From: Pseudomonas juntendi | GTDB taxonomy: Bacteria; Pseudomonadota; Gammaproteobacteria; Pseudomonadales; Pseudomonadaceae | DNA: 59,215 bases | Reading direction: 5' to 3' | NCBI RefSeq assembly: GCF_009932375.1 | Contig: NZ_BLJG01000210.1 | Location: 1 to 59,215, forward strand | In this document: piece by piece, positions 1 through 9,211 of the stretch | How the letters are laid out: the number at the start of each line of letters is the position of its first letter | Numbering within the stretch: position 1 is the stretch's first letter | Program-made: the position numbers and the translations under genes | Notes under the pieces: generated by a model | Database searches by the model: none | What the model saw: the letters and a program-made list of their open reading frames with translations, nothing else | Told to the model about the DNA's origin: nothing

Positions 1-44
1 GGAGCAACTGTCTTTCTCAGAATTTGAAAAGCTGCGCGATTCAT

Positions 45-130
45 TGTGGGAGCGGGCTTGCCCGCGAAGCAGGCGCCGCGGTGTCGGGCACCGGCTGCGC
101 CGGTGTTCGCGGGCACGCCCGCTCCCACAG
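45..130. repeat. REP pair (inverted, BIME-like)
   Basis: Two copies of the Pseudomonas REP palindrome face each other: GTGGGAGCGGGCTTGCCCGC at the left and its inverted partner (CGGGCACGCCCGCTCCCAC) at the right, separated by about 45 bases that hold a second small palindrome (CACCGGCTGCGCCGGTG). It lies in the intergenic stretch left of the MFS gene. Such pairs are mobilised in trans by RAYT transposases; none is encoded in this window. The first 44 bases of the window show no feature I can identify. Confidence 0.9.
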
Positions 131-170
131 GAACCGTGTGATCTTCGAGTCCTGCATTTTGGCTGTTGAT

Positions 171-287
171 CTACACCCTCTTCGGCTGAGGCAACACCAG
201 ATCCAGCCAAGGCTCGCCAGTCCTGAGCATGGCATTGAGTCGCACCAGGAAGACCCGCATGCAGGCCACGATAGCGACCTTGGCAAG
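171..287 (-). pseudogene. IS110-family transposase remnant (C-terminal tail only)
   Basis: Read on the minus strand, an open stretch of 38 codons ending in TAG gives LAKVAIVACMRVFLVRLNAM followed by LRTGEPW and a short tail. This is the typical extreme C-terminus of IS110/IS1111 transposases (a K-x-A-x-x-A-C-M-R-K/V, then L-N-A-M-L-R, then PW pattern). An in-frame TAA directly precedes the first codon and no upstream part of the enzyme is present; the end of the MFS gene is only about 30 bases away. The fragment is therefore a dead scar of an insertion. Identification rests on recalled family sequence, not on a search. Confidence 0.6.
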
Positions 288-318
288 TTACAGATCGACA
301 AGGCACAGGTACTGCAGA

Positions 319-1563
319 TCAGTCAGCCACGGCCCCTTGCCCCGGCCGGCCGCCCACCACAAACCACAACGGCCACAGCGCCAGCGCGCCCGCCAGCCCC
401 GCCGCCAGTGCGAAATGCAGCAAGCTGGCGCCGGCGCCGATCATGGCCAGCAACGCCCCACCCAGCCCCAACAGGGCGATAGTAATCATCCCCAGCATGG
501 CCGAGACCAGGCCTTTGCTTTGCTCGCTGGAAAACAGCGTCATGCGGTACAGCACCGCGTTGGCCACACCCAGGCCCAGTGCATACAACGACATGCCTGC
601 CACCAAGCTGGTCACGCTCGGCCAATACCATGTCGCCAGCACCATCACGCTCAACCCTGCCAGGTACGGCCACAGGGCACCACGAACCAGGGCCGGCAGC
701 GGGTAGCGGTCGGCAATACGGTTGATGATCAGGTTGCCCAGGATCAACCCGCCAAACACCGGCAGCTGCCACAGCGCATATTCCAGGGTCGTCAGGCCCT
801 CATCGTGAATGAGCAATACCGGTGACAGGCCAATCCAGCCAATCAGCGGCAACCCGACCAGGCCCAGGGCGGCGCTGCCCGCGACAAAGCGGCGGTTGCC
901 GAGCAATTGGCCGTAGCCTGCCAACAATGGCAACAGGTGGATCGGCGTGAACGCCAGGCGCGAACCGTCGCGGCGCTCTACCCCCAGGGTTTCGGGCATG
1001 AGCCGGTACAGCAGCCCCCAGCACACCACGGCCCCCACGGCGAAAGCCACGAACAGCCAACGCCAGTCCAGCCACTGCAACAGCAAGGCCCCGACCAGCG
1101 GGCCAAGCAGCGGCGACAGCAGCGCGATATTGGCCAGCAGCGCCATCATGCGCACGGCATCCGCCTCGCTGAATGCCTCATTCAGCGCCGGGTAGCTGAC
1201 CGTGACCACAAAGCCCAGGCCTATCCCCTGCAACAGGCGCAACAGGTTGAACAGGCCAATATCATGGGCCCAGAAGGTCGCCAGGCAGGCCAGGCCGAAG
1301 AATGCGCAGCCGGCCAGCAGCAACGGGCGCCGACCATAGCGGTCTGCCAGCGGGCCGATCAGCCACTGCAGCACAACGCCACCGAGCAAGTACAGGTTGA
1401 GGGCATGGGGGATGTATTCAGGGCTGGCCTTCAGGTCGCCGACCACGACCGGCATGGCCGGCATCACCGCGTCACTGGCCAGGTAGGTCAGCAGTTCGAA
1501 CAGGGCCAGGGTCAGGCCAAACAGCAAGGCCCGCAGGGGGGTGATGTACAGCAGTGGTTTCAT
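319..1563 (-). CDS. mdfA: MdfA-like MFS multidrug/H+ antiporter
   Basis: A 414-residue, highly hydrophobic protein with 12 predicted membrane segments, typical of DHA1 drug exporters of the inner membrane. The loop 2-3 signature GPLADRYGRRPLL is at about residues 70-82. The first membrane helix keeps two acidic residues, E23 and D31, with the spacing of the E26/D34 pair that couples protons and drug in E. coli MdfA. The stretch LLANIALLSPLLGPLVGALL near residue 150 also matches MdfA closely. It stands alone downstream of mscS, separated by a terminator, so it is probably its own transcription unit. The substrate range cannot be read from sequence; other DHA1 exporters are the alternative. Confidence 0.8.
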   Translation of the reverse strand: MKPLLYITPLRALLFGLTLALFELLTYLASDAVMPAMPVVVGDLKASPEYIPHALNLYLLGGVVLQWLIGPLADRYGRRPLLLAGCAFFGLACLATFWAHDIGLFNLLRLLQGIGLGFVVTVSYPALNEAFSEADAVRMMALLANIALLSPLLGPLVGALLLQWLDWRWLFVAFAVGAVVCWGLLYRLMPETLGVERRDGSRLAFTPIHLLPLLAGYGQLLGNRRFVAGSAALGLVGLPLIGWIGLSPVLLIHDEGLTTLEYALWQLPVFGGLILGNLIINRIADRYPLPALVRGALWPYLAGLSVMVLATWYWPSVTSLVAGMSLYALGLGVANAVLYRMTLFSSEQSKGLVSAMLGMITIALLGLGGALLAMIGAGASLLHFALAAGLAGALALWPLWFVVGGRPGQGAVAD

Positions 1564-1653
1564 GATGGCATATCAGGGGTGACAGGCAGGAGCAGGGTAT
1601 ATGCCAGAAATTGCAGAGGTTTGCTGTGAACAAGTGTAATCGGGGCGAAAAAA

Positions 1654-1676
1654 GCGGGGCCGCTGTGCAGCCCCGG
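1654..1676 (-). terminator. Rho-independent terminator after mscS
   Basis: Read on the minus strand, a GGGGC/GCCCC stem with an inner CTG/CAG pairing is followed by GCTTTTTTCG. It lies 14 bases beyond the mscS stop codon and about 90 bases upstream of the MFS start. Confidence 0.65.
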
Positions 1677-1689
1677 CGCTGATGCGCTG

Positions 1690-2538
1690 TTACTGGGCGG
1701 CAGTTTCCTGCACCACCCGAATGACCCGCTGCGGGAACGGAATGTCGATCCCTTCGGCCTTCAGGCGGTCACGCGCCTGCTCGTTGAGCATGAACATCAC
1801 ATCCCAGTAATCGGCGGTCTTGGTCCACAAGCGCAGCGACACGGTGATCGAACTGTCACCCAGCGTCGCCACCACCGCTTGCGGAGCGGGGTCGGCCAGC
1901 ACACGAGGGTCCTGGGCCAGCTCCAGCAACACATTGCGGGCCTTCTGCAAATCGGCCTCGTAATCCACGCCCACATCGAACACCACCTTGCGCGTGGGCT
2001 GGCGGTTGGTGTTGGTGATGATGCCATTGGACAGGCTGCCGTTGGGCATGATCACCGTCTTGTTATCACCGGTGCGCAGCACGGTGTGGAAGATCTGGAT
2101 GCTGTCGACAGTGCCGGCAACACCTTGTGCCTCGATCCAGTCGCCGATGCGAAACGGGCGGAACATCAGGATCAGCACGCCGCCAGCGAAGTTGGCCAGG
2201 CTACCCTGCAGCGCCAGGCCGATGGCCAGGCCGGCGGCACCGATAGCCGCGACGAACGAGGTGGTCTCGATGCCGATCATCGACGCCACGCTGACCAGCA
2301 GCAGGACCTTCAGCACGATGTTGGCCAGGGTGCTGATGAAGCCCTGCAACGCCAGGTCGGCATTGCGCAGGCCGACCAGCTTGCCCAGGCGGGCGCTGAC
2401 CTTGTTGATGATCCACCAGCCGACCGCCAGGGTCACCAGCGCCAGCAGCACACGGCTGCCGTATTGCATGATCAAGGGGATCCAGGTTTGCGACTGGCGA
2501 ACCAGCTGATCGACTTCAGCGTTCAAATCCATATTCAT
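1690..2538 (-). CDS. mscS: Small-conductance mechanosensitive channel, MscS family
   Basis: At 282 residues it is the size of E. coli MscS (286). The order is three membrane helices (about 25-45, 68-88 and 95-125) followed by the cytoplasmic beta and alpha/beta vestibule domain. The pore-lining TM3 is plain at residues 98-117, with AAIGAAGLAIGLALQGSLAN showing the alternating Ala/Gly packing and the GLALQGSL signature. MFRPFRIGD and PNG motifs follow at the start of the cytoplasmic domain. The homoheptameric channel opens under membrane tension and releases solutes on hypo-osmotic shock. It has its own terminator and is likely monocistronic. Confidence 0.93.
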   Translation of the reverse strand: MNMDLNAEVDQLVRQSQTWIPLIMQYGSRVLLALVTLAVGWWIINKVSARLGKLVGLRNADLALQGFISTLANIVLKVLLLVSVASMIGIETTSFVAAIGAAGLAIGLALQGSLANFAGGVLILMFRPFRIGDWIEAQGVAGTVDSIQIFHTVLRTGDNKTVIMPNGSLSNGIITNTNRQPTRKVVFDVGVDYEADLQKARNVLLELAQDPRVLADPAPQAVVATLGDSSITVSLRLWTKTADYWDVMFMLNEQARDRLKAEGIDIPFPQRVIRVVQETAAQ

Positions 2539-2602
2539 CTCCTGATGCCGAACGGCAAGTACACGGTAGAACAGACCGCGCTATCACACGGCCCCGGCCC
2601 CC

Positions 2603-2633
2603 ATGGACATCATTGAGCCATGGGGGTTCCTGG
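2603..2633. other. Hairpin between mscS and yajQ
   Basis: CCCCATGG and CCATGGGG arms separated by about 11 bases form a clear inverted repeat just beyond the yajQ stop (minus strand). No T-run follows, so it may be a weak terminator or an mRNA 3'-end stabiliser. Confidence 0.4.
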
Positions 2634-2644
2634 CCACACCCGCA

Positions 2645-3130
2645 TCAGTCGCGGAAGTTGTTGAACTGCAGCGGCATCTCGAATTCCTTGGTCCGCAGCA
2701 AGGCAATGGCTTCCTGCAGGTCGTCGCGTTTCTTGCCGGTTACCCGTACCTGCTCACCCTGGATGGCGGCCTGCACCTTCAGCTTGCCGTCCTTGATGGT
2801 GGCGACGATCTTCTTGGCCAGGTCCTTGTCGATACCCTCGCGGAACTTGGCTTCCTGTTTCTTTTCCTTGCCGGACGCATACGGGTCCTTGGTTTCCAGG
2901 CATTTCACGTCGATCTTGCGCTTGACCAGCGCCAGGCGCAGGATTTCCAGCATGGCTTCGAGCTGGAACTCTTCCTCGGCGGTGAGCATCACGGTCTGCT
3001 CTTTGTCCTTGAACTCGAAGGAGCCCTTGCCTTTGAGGTCGTAACGGCGGTCCAGGTCCTTGATGGCGTTGTCCACCGCGTTCTGCACTTCGTGCTTGTC
3101 CAGTTCCGATACCACGTCGAACGAAGGCAT
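2645..3130 (-). CDS. yajQ: YajQ family nucleotide-binding protein
   Basis: A 161-residue soluble protein starting [20 protein letters not shown], the hallmark N-terminus of the UPF0234/YajQ family. It is made of two RRM-like alpha/beta domains. Family members bind cyclic di-GMP (shown in Xanthomonas and P. aeruginosa) and act as effectors on transcription factors; E. coli YajQ binds nucleotides. Length and the [13 protein letters not shown]-terminus are typical. It is transcribed divergently from panE across about 100 bases and lacks an obvious operon partner. Confidence 0.93.
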   Translation of the reverse strand: MPSFDVVSELDKHEVQNAVDNAIKDLDRRYDLKGKGSFEFKDKEQTVMLTAEEEFQLEAMLEILRLALVKRKIDVKCLETKDPYASGKEKKQEAKFREGIDKDLAKKIVATIKDGKLKVQAAIQGEQVRVTGKKRDDLQEAIALLRTKEFEMPLQFNNFRD

Positions 3131-3188
3131 GGTTGTTCTCCCAAAATAAAAGCGCGCTCAGGCTGAAGATGGAGCGCGCCGGGTTTGA

Positions 3189-4148
<960 letters not shown>

Positions 4149-4186
4149 CGCAGCCCTATTACCTGGATACGGACACTGCCTAGCCC

Positions 4187-6217
4187 ATGACCTTGCGCCA
4201 TCGCCTGGAAAACCTCCCGGTCGGGCAGAAGCTGCTGGCGGCCCTGCTGGTATTGCTGGTGACCATCCTGCTGGTGGCCAACCTCACCTTCATCAGCGCG
4301 GCTTACTGGATCACCCAGGAGAGCATGGCACCCCAGGCCCTGCAGACCATCGGCCGGCTGGTGGCCAACCCGCAACTGGCCGAGCGCGCGGGCGACACCC
4401 CAGACACCGCCAGTGCCCTGCTCAAGGAGCTGGACAGCTACACCCCGCTGCGCGCGGCAGCCGTGTACGGGGGGGACGGTCGCATGCTGGCGCAACTCCA
4501 GCATGGCGACCCGTTGACCTTGCCCAAGCGCTTTCGCAACATCGACGGCTGGCGCCTGATGGAGTTTCGCAGCACCCAACTGATCCGCATCCCGCGCGAG
4601 GCCAACCCGCCGGCCCATCTGTTGCTGGTGGCCAGCAGCGAGCTGCCCACCGCGTTCTACACCGGCACGCTCAGTGCCAGCCTGGCTATCCTGGTGTTCA
4701 GCATCCTGCTGTGGATCTTCATCGCCCGCCAGATCAAACGCCTGATCACCCAACCGATCAACCAGCTTGAAGAACTCAGCCGCCAGGTCACCCGCGAAGA
4801 GAGCTACGCCCTGCGCGCCCGGCGTGGCAACGACGATGAGATCGGCAGCCTGGCCGACGCCTTCAACACCATGCTTTCGCGCATCGAGGCCCGTGAGCAG
4901 CAACTCAAACGCGCCCGTGACGAGTTCCAGGATGCCTATGACCAGGCCCAGGGCCTGGCCGAGGAAACCCGCCATACCAACCGCAAGCTGGAACTGGAAG
5001 TGCAGGTGCGCAGCAAGATCGAGAAAAAACTCACCGGTTTCCAGAACTACCTCAACAGCATCATCGACTCGATGCCCTCGGCATTGATTGCCCTGGACGA
5101 ACAGCTCTATGTCACCCAGTGGAATCACGAAGCCACGGTCCTCTCCGGCACGCCGTTGCATGAGGCGCTGAACCAGCCGGTATTCATCGCCTTCGAGCCG
5201 CTGAAGCCGTTCCTGCCGCAACTGAAGGAAACCGTGGAAAAGCACCGGGTGGCCAAGATCGAGCGGGTCACCTGGCCCAAGGGCGACGAGCTGCGCCATT
5301 ACGCCCTCACCTTCTACCCGCTCACCGGCGGCGGCGGGCGCGGCGTGGTGATCCGCATCGACGACATCACCCAGCGCCTGTCGCTGGAAGAAATGATGGT
5401 CCAGTCGGAAAAAATGCTCTCGGTCGGCGGCCTGGCGGCGGGCATGGCTCACGAAATCAACAACCCGCTGGGCGCCATCCTGCACAACGTACAGAACATC
5501 CGCCGACGCCTGTCGGCAGACCTGCCCCGCAACCAGGAACAGGCCAGCGAGCTTGGCCTCGACCTGGCCATGATCAACCGCTACCTGGCCAGCCGCGAAG
5601 TGCCGCAACTGCTCGATGGCATTCAGCAGGCCGGGGCCCGCGCGGCGAAGATCGTCACCCACATGCTCAGCTTCAGCCGCCGCAGCAACCGACAGCTGGA
5701 GCCTTGCGAGTTGCCGGCGCTGATCGACCAGGCGGTGGAAATTGCCGGCAACGACTTCGACCTGGCGATCGGTTTCGACTTCAAGGGGCAGGCCATCGTC
5801 CGGCAGTTCGACCCTGAACTGGGGCCTGTGCCGTGCACTGCCAACGAACTGGAACAGGTACTGTTGAACTTGTTGAAGAACGCCGCCCAGGCCATCCACC
5901 TGCGCCCGCAACCGAGCGAGCCGGGGCGGATCACCCTGCGCACCCGGCTGAACCCGCCGTGGGCGGAGATTCAGGTCGAGGACAATGGCGTCGGCATGCC
6001 AGAGGCCGTGCGCAAGCGCACCTTCGAGCCGTTCTTCACCACCAAGGAAATCGGCCAGGGCACCGGGCTGGGCCTGTCGGTTTCGTACTTCATCATCACC
6101 AACAACCACAAGGGGCAGATGGAGGTGCACTCCACGCCTGGCCAGGGTACGTGCTTCACCCTGCGCCTGCCCCTCGGCCAGCCGGCAGCAGCGGCGCCGA
6201 CCTTACCGGAGCAATGA
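4187..6217 (+). CDS. Membrane PAS-domain sensor histidine kinase (orphan)
   Basis: A 676-residue sensor. A membrane helix at about 15-38 and another at about 158-181 bracket a periplasmic domain of about 120 residues. A HAMP domain (about 182-235), a coiled coil rich in Q/E/R/K (about 236-285) and a PAS domain (about 288-400) follow. The H-box AAGMAHEINNPLGAILHNVQ has the phosphoacceptor His at 422. The ATPase domain shows the N box (LNLLKNAAQAI), DNGVGM, FEPFFTTK and GTGLGLSVSYFI. No response regulator is adjacent, so the partner and signal are unknown. The next gene starts one base after its stop, so the two are probably co-transcribed. Confidence 0.88.
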   Translation: MTLRHRLENLPVGQKLLAALLVLLVTILLVANLTFISAAYWITQESMAPQALQTIGRLVANPQLAERAGDTPDTASALLKELDSYTPLRAAAVYGGDGRMLAQLQHGDPLTLPKRFRNIDGWRLMEFRSTQLIRIPREANPPAHLLLVASSELPTAFYTGTLSASLAILVFSILLWIFIARQIKRLITQPINQLEELSRQVTREESYALRARRGNDDEIGSLADAFNTMLSRIEAREQQLKRARDEFQDAYDQAQGLAEETRHTNRKLELEVQVRSKIEKKLTGFQNYLNSIIDSMPSALIALDEQLYVTQWNHEATVLSGTPLHEALNQPVFIAFEPLKPFLPQLKETVEKHRVAKIERVTWPKGDELRHYALTFYPLTGGGGRGVVIRIDDITQRLSLEEMMVQSEKMLSVGGLAAGMAHEINNPLGAILHNVQNIRRRLSADLPRNQEQASELGLDLAMINRYLASREVPQLLDGIQQAGARAAKIVTHMLSFSRRSNRQLEPCELPALIDQAVEIAGNDFDLAIGFDFKGQAIVRQFDPELGPVPCTANELEQVLLNLLKNAAQAIHLRPQPSEPGRITLRTRLNPPWAEIQVEDNGVGMPEAVRKRTFEPFFTTKEIGQGTGLGLSVSYFIITNNHKGQMEVHSTPGQGTCFTLRLPLGQPAAAAPTLPEQ

Positions 6218-6218
6218 C

Positions 6219-6785
6219 ATGGGCAACCGCCTATCGAAGATCTACACCCGTACCGGCGACCAGGGCGAAACCGGCCTGGGCGACGGCCGGCGGGTGCCGA
6301 AAAGCCACCCGCGCATAGAAGCCATTGGCGAGGTAGACAGCCTCAACAGCCAGCTCGGGGTGCTTTTGGCAGGCCTGGCCGAGCAAGGCCTGGAAGAGGT
6401 CACTACGGTGCTCGCGCCGTGTCAGCACCGCTTGTTCGACTTGGGTGGCGAGCTGGCCATGCCCAGCTACCAGGCCTTGAACCAGGCAGAAGTGGAGCGC
6501 CTGGAGGCGGTCATCGATGTGTGGAACGAAGAGCTGGGGCCGCTGAAGAACTTCATCCTGCCCAGTGGTTCGATGCTGGTGGCGCAGGCCCATGTGTGCC
6601 GCAGCCTGGCGCGCAGCGCCGAGCGGCGCTGCCAGCAGCTGCATGCGCTGGAACCACTGGAAGGGGTGGGTCTGGCGTACATCAACCGCCTGTCCGACCT
6701 GCTGTTCGTGGCGGCGCGGATCATCGGGCGGCGACAGGGGGTGGCCGAGGTGTTGTGGCAGCCTGCTGAAAAGCCGCAGGGCTGA
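6219..6785 (+). CDS. Cob(I)alamin adenosyltransferase, PduO type
   Basis: A 188-residue protein whose start MGNRLSKIYTRTGDQGETGL carries the ATP-binding TRTGDQGETGL signature of PduO/MMAB-type corrinoid adenosyltransferases. Further family blocks are VDSLNSQLG, FILPSGS, AHVCRSLARSAERR (with the conserved RSxxRR) and INRLSDLLFVAARI. It transfers adenosyl from ATP to cob(I)alamin, giving coenzyme B12. The ATG one base past the upstream kinase stop was chosen because it puts the signature at residue 8. It is convergent with the Nudix gene. Confidence 0.9.
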   Translation: MGNRLSKIYTRTGDQGETGLGDGRRVPKSHPRIEAIGEVDSLNSQLGVLLAGLAEQGLEEVTTVLAPCQHRLFDLGGELAMPSYQALNQAEVERLEAVIDVWNEELGPLKNFILPSGSMLVAQAHVCRSLARSAERRCQQLHALEPLEGVGLAYINRLSDLLFVAARIIGRRQGVAEVLWQPAEKPQG

Positions 6786-6793
6786 CAGGTTCC

Positions 6794-6826
6794 GGGCGGC
6801 CTGCGCGGTGTCGTGAAGGGCCGCCC
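6794..6826. terminator. Possible shared hairpin between convergent genes
   Basis: GGGCGGCC and GGCCGCCC arms with a loop of about 17 bases lie in the 48-base gap between the adenosyltransferase and Nudix genes. There is no good T-run on either strand, so termination is only plausible. Confidence 0.35.
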
Positions 6827-6833
6827 CAATGGC

Positions 6834-7778
6834 TCAGGCCTCGGGCCAGAATGCCCGGATGCCGGCCACACCCTGGGCCCCGGCTTCCCAGGCTCGCTCG
6901 CGCTCACCCGGCCCTACCCCACCCAGCAAGTACACCGGCTTGCTGAACCCGGCCAGCAAACGTCGAGCTTCGTCCCAGCCCAACGGCGCCGCCTCGGGGT
7001 GGGTCTGGGTTGCCTGAACTGGCGACAGGGTGACGAAGTCGACGCCCATCTGCTCGGCCAGTGCCAGCTCTTCGGCGCAGTGGCAGGAAGCCGCCAACCA
7101 CCGCTCGCGGGGAAACGGCCGACCTTTGGCGGCGTACTTGCGCAACTGCGCCGCGGTCAGGTGCCAGCCGGCCGAAGGAAAATCGCCCAGCCATTCCAGC
7201 GGCCCCTTGAGCATCAACTGCGCCTTGCCCGCACACAGCCCAACCGCATCCACCGCCACGTCGCGGTACTTGGGGTCGTACATGTCCGGGGCGCGCAACT
7301 GAATCAGGCGAATGCCGCTGGCAACCGCCTTCTGGATGCCCTTGAGCAGTTGCGGCACTTCCAGGCCATCGGGGGTAATCAGGTACTGGTCCGGCAGGCG
7401 CGCGGCAGCCACGATCGGCTGGTTGGCCTCGGGGAATTCGTACTGCGGCAAATCGCGCGGGGCAACCCACGCCAGCGGCTGACCCTCGGCGCCATGCGCT
7501 TCGCCGGTAAAGGCCTGCACTTCACGCACGTCCAGCAACACCTGCTTGTCCGGGTAGTCGTGGCTGACCTTGATCAGCGCACGCGAACGGCTTACCTCGA
7601 TACCCAGCTCTTCGCGCAGCTCGCGGGCCAGTGCCGCATCCACGCTTTCACCGGCTTCGACCTTGCCGCCGGGAAACTCCCACAGGCCACCCTGGTGCTG
7701 GGTGGCGGCCCGCCGCGCGATCAGAATGCGGCCATCGGCGCCACGAATGACTGCTGCTACAACATGAATCCGTTTCAC
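6834..7778 (-). CDS. Nudix hydrolase (MutT-like) fused to thiamine-phosphate-synthase-like domain
   Basis: A 314-residue two-domain protein. Residues 1-130 are a MutT-type Nudix hydrolase, with the Nudix box beginning GGKVEAGESVDAALARELRE at residues 38-57 and continuing EELGIEV, which keeps the metal-binding R-E-x-x-E-E core. This type cleans 8-oxo-dGTP from the nucleotide pool. Residues about 140-314 resemble the ThiE/TenI barrel (IRLIQLRAPDM, VDFVTLSPVQATQTHPEAAP, PVYLLGGVGPGERERAWEAG). The role of the second domain is not established. The start is GTG, overlapping the stop of a short upstream ORF by GTGA, which implies translational coupling. Fusions of this kind are common in gammaproteobacteria. 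Confidence 0.85.
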   Translation of the reverse strand: MKRIHVVAAVIRGADGRILIARRAATQHQGGLWEFPGGKVEAGESVDAALARELREELGIEVSRSRALIKVSHDYPDKQVLLDVREVQAFTGEAHGAEGQPLAWVAPRDLPQYEFPEANQPIVAAARLPDQYLITPDGLEVPQLLKGIQKAVASGIRLIQLRAPDMYDPKYRDVAVDAVGLCAGKAQLMLKGPLEWLGDFPSAGWHLTAAQLRKYAAKGRPFPRERWLAASCHCAEELALAEQMGVDFVTLSPVQATQTHPEAAPLGWDEARRLLAGFSKPVYLLGGVGPGERERAWEAGAQGVAGIRAFWPEA

Positions 7779-7849
7779 ACTTCACGCTCCGCCAGGCCAG
7801 CCTGCAACAAGGCGCGCAACGTGTCGCCGAAGTTCAGGTGATCGCTCAT
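7775..7849 (-). CDS. Short ORF (24 codons) coupled to the Nudix gene
   Basis: An ATG preceded by GGAG at a good ribosome-binding distance opens a 24-codon frame (MSDHLNFGDTLRALLQAGLA and four more residues). Its TGA overlaps the GTG start of the Nudix gene as GTGA. This could be a leader that delivers ribosomes to the weak GTG start, a genuine small protein, or what is left after deletion of a gene: I recall a glutathione S-transferase gene between argJ and mutT in other pseudomonads. I do not recognise the peptide. The sequence supports translation but not function. Confidence 0.45.
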   Translation of the reverse strand: MSDHLNFGDTLRALLQAGLAEREV

Positions 7850-7903
7850 GGTTCGTCTCCTGGTTCTGGAATTGTGGGGCCGTTGCCCGACCCCAGCACT
7901 GCA

Positions 7904-9121
7904 TCAGGTACGGTATTCGGCGTTGATCTTCACGTACTCGTGCGACAGGTCGGTGGTCCAGATGGTTTCGCTGCACTGGCCACGGCCCAGTTCGATACGG
8001 ATCGTGATCTCTTCCTGGGCCATCACTGCCGAGCCCTGGGCTTCGGTGTAGCTGGGGCTGCGGCCGCCCTGGCTGGCGATGCACACGTTATCCAGGTAGA
8101 CGTCGATCAGGCTCACGTCCAGCTCCGGCACACCGGCACGGCCCACCGCGGCGAGGATACGGCCCCAGTTCGGGTCCGACGCGAACAGTGCGGTCTTGAT
8201 CAGCGGCGAGTGGGCCACTGCGTAACCGACGTCCAGGCATTCCTGGTGGTTGCCACCGCCGTTGACCTGCACGGTCACGAACTTGGTCGCACCTTCGCCG
8301 TCACGCACGATGGCCTGGGCCACGTCCATGCACACTTCGAACACGGCTTTTTTCAGGGCCTCGAACAGCGCACCACTGGCTTCGGTGACCTCTGGCAGGT
8401 TGGCCTTGCCGGTGGCGATCAGCATGCAGCAATCGTTGGTCGAGGTGTCGCCATCGATGGTGATGCGGTTGAACGACTTGTTGGCGCCGTCCAGCATCAG
8501 GTCCTTGAGCACCGCCGGGGCAACCTTGGCGTCGGTGGCGATGTAGCCAAGCATGGTGGCCATGTTCGGGCGGATCATGCCGGCGCCCTTGCTGATACCG
8601 GTCACGGTCACGGTCACGCCATCGTGCTGGAACTGGCGGCTGGCGCCCTTGGGCAAGGTATCGGTGGTCATGATGCCGGTGGCCGCTTCGGCCCAGTTGT
8701 TCTCCGACAGGTTATCGAGGGCGGCCTGCAGCGCGCCTTCGATCTTTTCGACCGGCAGTGGCTCGCCGATCACCCCGGTGGAGAACGGCAGTACCGATTC
8801 GGCGGGTACGCCGGCCAGTTCGGCCAGCTTGGCGCAGGTGCGTTCGGCGGCTGCCAGCCCTGGGGCGCCGGTACCGGCGTTGGCATTACCGGTGTTGGTC
8901 AACAGGTAGCGCACGGTGCCCTGTACACGCTGCTTGGAGAGGATCACCGGTGCCGCGCAGAACGCGTTGAGGGTGAACACGCCCGACACGCTGGAGCCTT
9001 CGGCGCAGCGCATGACCACCACATCCTTGCGCCCAGGACGCTTGATGCCGGCAGAAGCGATGCCGAGTTCAAAACCCGCAACCGGGTGCAGGGTGGGCAA
9101 AGGACCAAGACCAACAGCCAT
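7904..9121 (-). CDS. argJ: Bifunctional glutamate N-acetyltransferase / amino-acid acetyltransferase
   Basis: A 405-residue ornithine acetyltransferase of arginine synthesis. It moves acetyl from N-acetylornithine to glutamate, and bifunctional members also use acetyl-CoA. The self-cleavage site is visible: [20 protein letters not shown], where the Ala-Thr bond is cut and the new N-terminal Thr becomes the nucleophile. [18 protein letters not shown] and [20 protein letters not shown] blocks (C-terminal substrate site) are conserved. It lies between secA and the Nudix gene, and a strong terminator separates it from secA, so it needs its own promoter. Confidence 0.95.
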   Translation of the reverse strand: MAVGLGPLPTLHPVAGFELGIASAGIKRPGRKDVVVMRCAEGSSVSGVFTLNAFCAAPVILSKQRVQGTVRYLLTNTGNANAGTGAPGLAAAERTCAKLAELAGVPAESVLPFSTGVIGEPLPVEKIEGALQAALDNLSENNWAEAATGIMTTDTLPKGASRQFQHDGVTVTVTGISKGAGMIRPNMATMLGYIATDAKVAPAVLKDLMLDGANKSFNRITIDGDTSTNDCCMLIATGKANLPEVTEASGALFEALKKAVFEVCMDVAQAIVRDGEGATKFVTVQVNGGGNHQECLDVGYAVAHSPLIKTALFASDPNWGRILAAVGRAGVPELDVSLIDVYLDNVCIASQGGRSPSYTEAQGSAVMAQEEITIRIELGRGQCSETIWTTDLSHEYVKINAEYRT

Positions 9122-9153
9122 TAGAGCGCTCCTAGAAAATTCGGTGGATGTAC

Positions 9154-9179
9154 AAAAAACGGGGCCGCAAAGCGGCCCC
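9154..9179 (-). terminator. Rho-independent terminator of secA
   Basis: Minus strand: GGGGCCGC-TTT-GCGGCCCC followed by GTTTTTTG, about 30 bases beyond the secA stop and before argJ. Confidence 0.85.
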
Positions 9180-9211
9180 AGGATGTATCAGGTTACAACA
9201 CCCAGGTCAGA

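Noticed and set aside
319..1629. Long open frames on the plus strand opposite the MFS gene
   Set aside because: They are Gln/Arg/His-rich shadow frames typical of high-G+C DNA antisense to real genes, with no recognisable domain.
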